In this document: positions 6,537-7,549 of the stretch, piece by piece
Layout of the letters: each line of letters starts with the position of its first letter
Numbering within the stretch: position 1 is the first letter of the stretch
Source of the DNA: Fusobacteriota bacterium
GTDB taxonomy: Bacteria; Fusobacteriota; Fusobacteriia; JAPLKR01
Direction: 5' to 3'
Length of the DNA stretch: 7,549 nucleotides
Assembly: GCA_026387965.1 (NCBI GenBank)
Contig: JAPLKR010000106.1
Location: forward strand, 1 to 7,549
Notes under the pieces: model-generated
What the model was told of the DNA's origin: nothing
The model's input: only the letters and a program-made list of their open reading frames with translations
Database searches by the model: none
Translations under genes and position numbers: made by a program

Positions 6537-6979
6537 TATTTCTCCTCCAATTGAGCTAAATAGTCTATAGCTAAATAATATGAGCGTTCCTTGAATCCAG
6601 TAATTTGACCTAAACAAAGTTTTGTAAAAAGTGAAGTTTTTCTAAACTCCTCCCTTGCATAGATGTTTGAAAGATGTACCTCAATCATTGGAACCTTTAC
6701 CATCTCTAACGCATCATAAATAGCGATACTATAATGCGAAAGTGCCCCCATATTTAAGATAATAAAATCACATTTTTCTTTTACTAAAGTGTGAAGTTTA
6801 TCAATAATTTCCCCTTCATGATTTGATTGAAACGCTTGAAGTTCTAAATTAAGAGATTTACCATAATTTATTAGAGAATCCATTAGTTGGGAATAGGTCT
6901 CACTTCCATAATGCTCTTTGGAACGAAACCCCAACATATTGAGGTTTGGCCCATTTACAATCCATCCTGTTTTATACAT
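6536..6979 (-). CDS. aroQ: Type II 3-dehydroquinate dehydratase
   Basis: Dodecameric cytoplasmic enzyme that dehydrates 3-dehydroquinate to 3-dehydroshikimate, step three of the shikimate route to chorismate. From the chosen start it has 147 residues, normal length. All expected active-site residues are visible: NGPNLN (9-14), R19 in LGFR, the catalytic Y24 in HYG, FQSNHEGE (50-57), N76 and H82 in NMGALSHYS, and EVHLSNIYAREEFR (100-113) with H102, R109 and R113. I start at the second ATG (6979-6977). AGGA lies 9 nt upstream of it, and residue numbers then match the Arg19/Tyr24 pattern of the Mycobacterium enzyme. The first ATG (6988) has AGGA abutting it, too close to use, though it would add three residues. 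It overlaps the nrdR stop by 8 nt and the next gene by TAATG. Confidence 0.96.
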   Translation of the reverse strand: MYKTGWIVNGPNLNMLGFRSKEHYGSETYSQLMDSLINYGKSLNLELQAFQSNHEGEIIDKLHTLVKEKCDFIILNMGALSHYSIAIYDALEMVKVPMIEVHLSNIYAREEFRKTSLFTKLCLGQITGFKERSYYLAIDYLAQLEEK

Positions 6980-7433
6980 CGCTTCCATTCCTCACACTTT
7001 CAATAATATTGATAAATTCGTCTGTACTATTAAAATCATTGTATACCGAGGCGAAACGAATATAGGCGACTAAATCCTTCGCCTTTAATTCATCTAAAAT
7101 ATACTCTCCAATTATCTTCGAATCTACAACAATTTTTTCACTTAAAAGAATTCTCTTCTCAACACTTTGAACCGATGCATTGATATCTTCAGGCGAAATA
7201 GGACGCTTTTCTAGCGCTCTTATAATTCCATTTCTTACTTTTACGCTATTAAATGGTTCTACCGTTCCGTTTTTTTTCATTACAAGAACATTTTCGCTTT
7301 CAAATCGCTCAAAAGTTGTAAATCGATGTTTACATACAAGACACTCTCTTCTGCGTTTTATGGCAAAATCATCATCGCTTGCTCTTGAATCTACAACTTT
7401 TACATCACCACTTTTGCAAAACGGACACTTCAT
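6972..7433 (-). CDS. nrdR: Transcriptional repressor NrdR
   Basis: ATP/dATP-sensing zinc-ribbon repressor that shuts off ribonucleotide reductase genes when dATP is high by binding paired NrdR boxes. It has 153 residues, usual family size. The zinc ribbon is complete: C3 and C6 in CPFC, then C31 and C34 in CLVC, with DSR (15-17), RRRREC-like basic segment (27-31) and FTTFER (38-43). The ATP-cone runs from about 49 to 139: VMKKNGTVEPFNSVKVRNGI holds its start, and VAYIRFASVYNDF (121-133) its end. The family usually reads VYR-x-F at the end, and here the Arg is Asn (N131). The start has AAGGA (7441-7445) 7 nt upstream and lies 10 nt after the preceding stop. No NrdR box was noticed in this window, so targets probably lie elsewhere. 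Confidence 0.97.
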   Translation of the reverse strand: MKCPFCKSGDVKVVDSRASDDDFAIKRRRECLVCKHRFTTFERFESENVLVMKKNGTVEPFNSVKVRNGIIRALEKRPISPEDINASVQSVEKRILLSEKIVVDSKIIGEYILDELKAKDLVAYIRFASVYNDFNSTDEFINIIESVRNGSDV

Positions 7434-7443
7434 ATTCCCATCC

Positions 7444-7549
7444 TTAAACTAAATTTTCCTCATGATCAATCAACTCTATGACCTCTGTCGGTGTTTTGGC
7501 ATTAATTAAAGATTTTCTAAATGTTTCACTTCGTATAAGCCTTGAAATT
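7444..7549 (-). CDS. C-terminal end of a probable PTS EIIA-domain (PtsN/fructose-type) protein, partial
   Basis: Only the last 34 residues and the TAA stop (7444-7446) lie in the window. The readable tail begins ISRLIRSETF and continues RKSLINAKTPTEVIELIDHE before a few polar residues. This matches the ending of fructose/mannitol/PtsN-type EIIA domains, where a helix with Leu-x-Arg-Leu is followed by a stretch ending in Ala-x-Thr-x-Glu-x-x-x-x-Ile. EIIA proteins take phosphate from HPr on a His, which would lie upstream of this window. The stop codon is 10 nt before nrdR, so this is the next gene upstream in the same operon. The short length makes the family call tentative, and an unrelated helical tail is possible. 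Confidence 0.55.
   Translation of the reverse strand, partial: ISRLIRSETFRKSLINAKTPTEVIELIDHEENLV

Noticed and set aside
6537-6617. 27-residue N-terminal extension of the DedA protein
   Set aside because: It lies wholly inside aroQ in another frame with no ribosome binding site, whereas ATG 6536 has GGAGGA 6 nt upstream.
1-7549. tRNA, rRNA, CRISPR array, insertion sequence or attachment site
   Set aside because: No cloverleaf-like segment, spaced repeat array, transposase-like protein or terminal inverted repeat pair was seen.

Overview
The window is AT-rich, densely packed bacterial chromosome with no RNA genes, insertion sequences or CRISPR arrays that I could find. The gene families suggest an anaerobic, non-Firmicute low-GC organism, most likely a member of the Fusobacteriota. 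The main reasons are a single-chain iron-sulfur L-serine dehydratase (Firmicutes usually split it into two subunits), a radical-SAM gene of the spore photoproduct lyase family with no other sporulation gene nearby, and a divergent HolA. This placement is inferred from family resemblance and I hold it with low to moderate confidence.

Left part (1-2609, plus strand): two apparently monocistronic genes, each with its own candidate promoter. The first is sdaA, which turns L-serine into pyruvate and ammonia and carries an unusual cysteine-rich C-terminal tail. The second is a secreted family-18 glycoside hydrolase-like protein with an intact catalytic motif.

Middle (2608-2643): a perfect 15-bp inverted repeat with A and T flanks acts as a shared bidirectional terminator. 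It overlaps the stop codons of the two convergent genes on either side.

Right part (7549 down to 2642, minus strand): one long, tightly packed operon whose promoter lies outside the window. In transcription order it holds the tail of a probable PTS EIIA-domain protein, nrdR, aroQ, a DedA-family membrane protein, a DivIC/FtsB-like division protein, an unrecognised two-helix membrane protein, a broken spore photoproduct lyase-family radical-SAM gene, holA, and a beta-class carbonic anhydrase. Neighbours overlap (TAATG, ATGA, 8-17 nt) or are separated by 1-10 nt, so translational coupling is likely throughout. The operon mixes deoxyribonucleotide control (NrdR), clamp loading (HolA), division (DivIC-like) and housekeeping metabolism (AroQ, carbonic anhydrase), as expected of a growth-linked operon.

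The most notable points are the internally deleted and frameshifted radical-SAM gene sitting directly upstream of the essential holA, the cysteine-rich tail of the serine dehydratase, and the compact shared terminator. I did not find a clearly new defence or mobile system.
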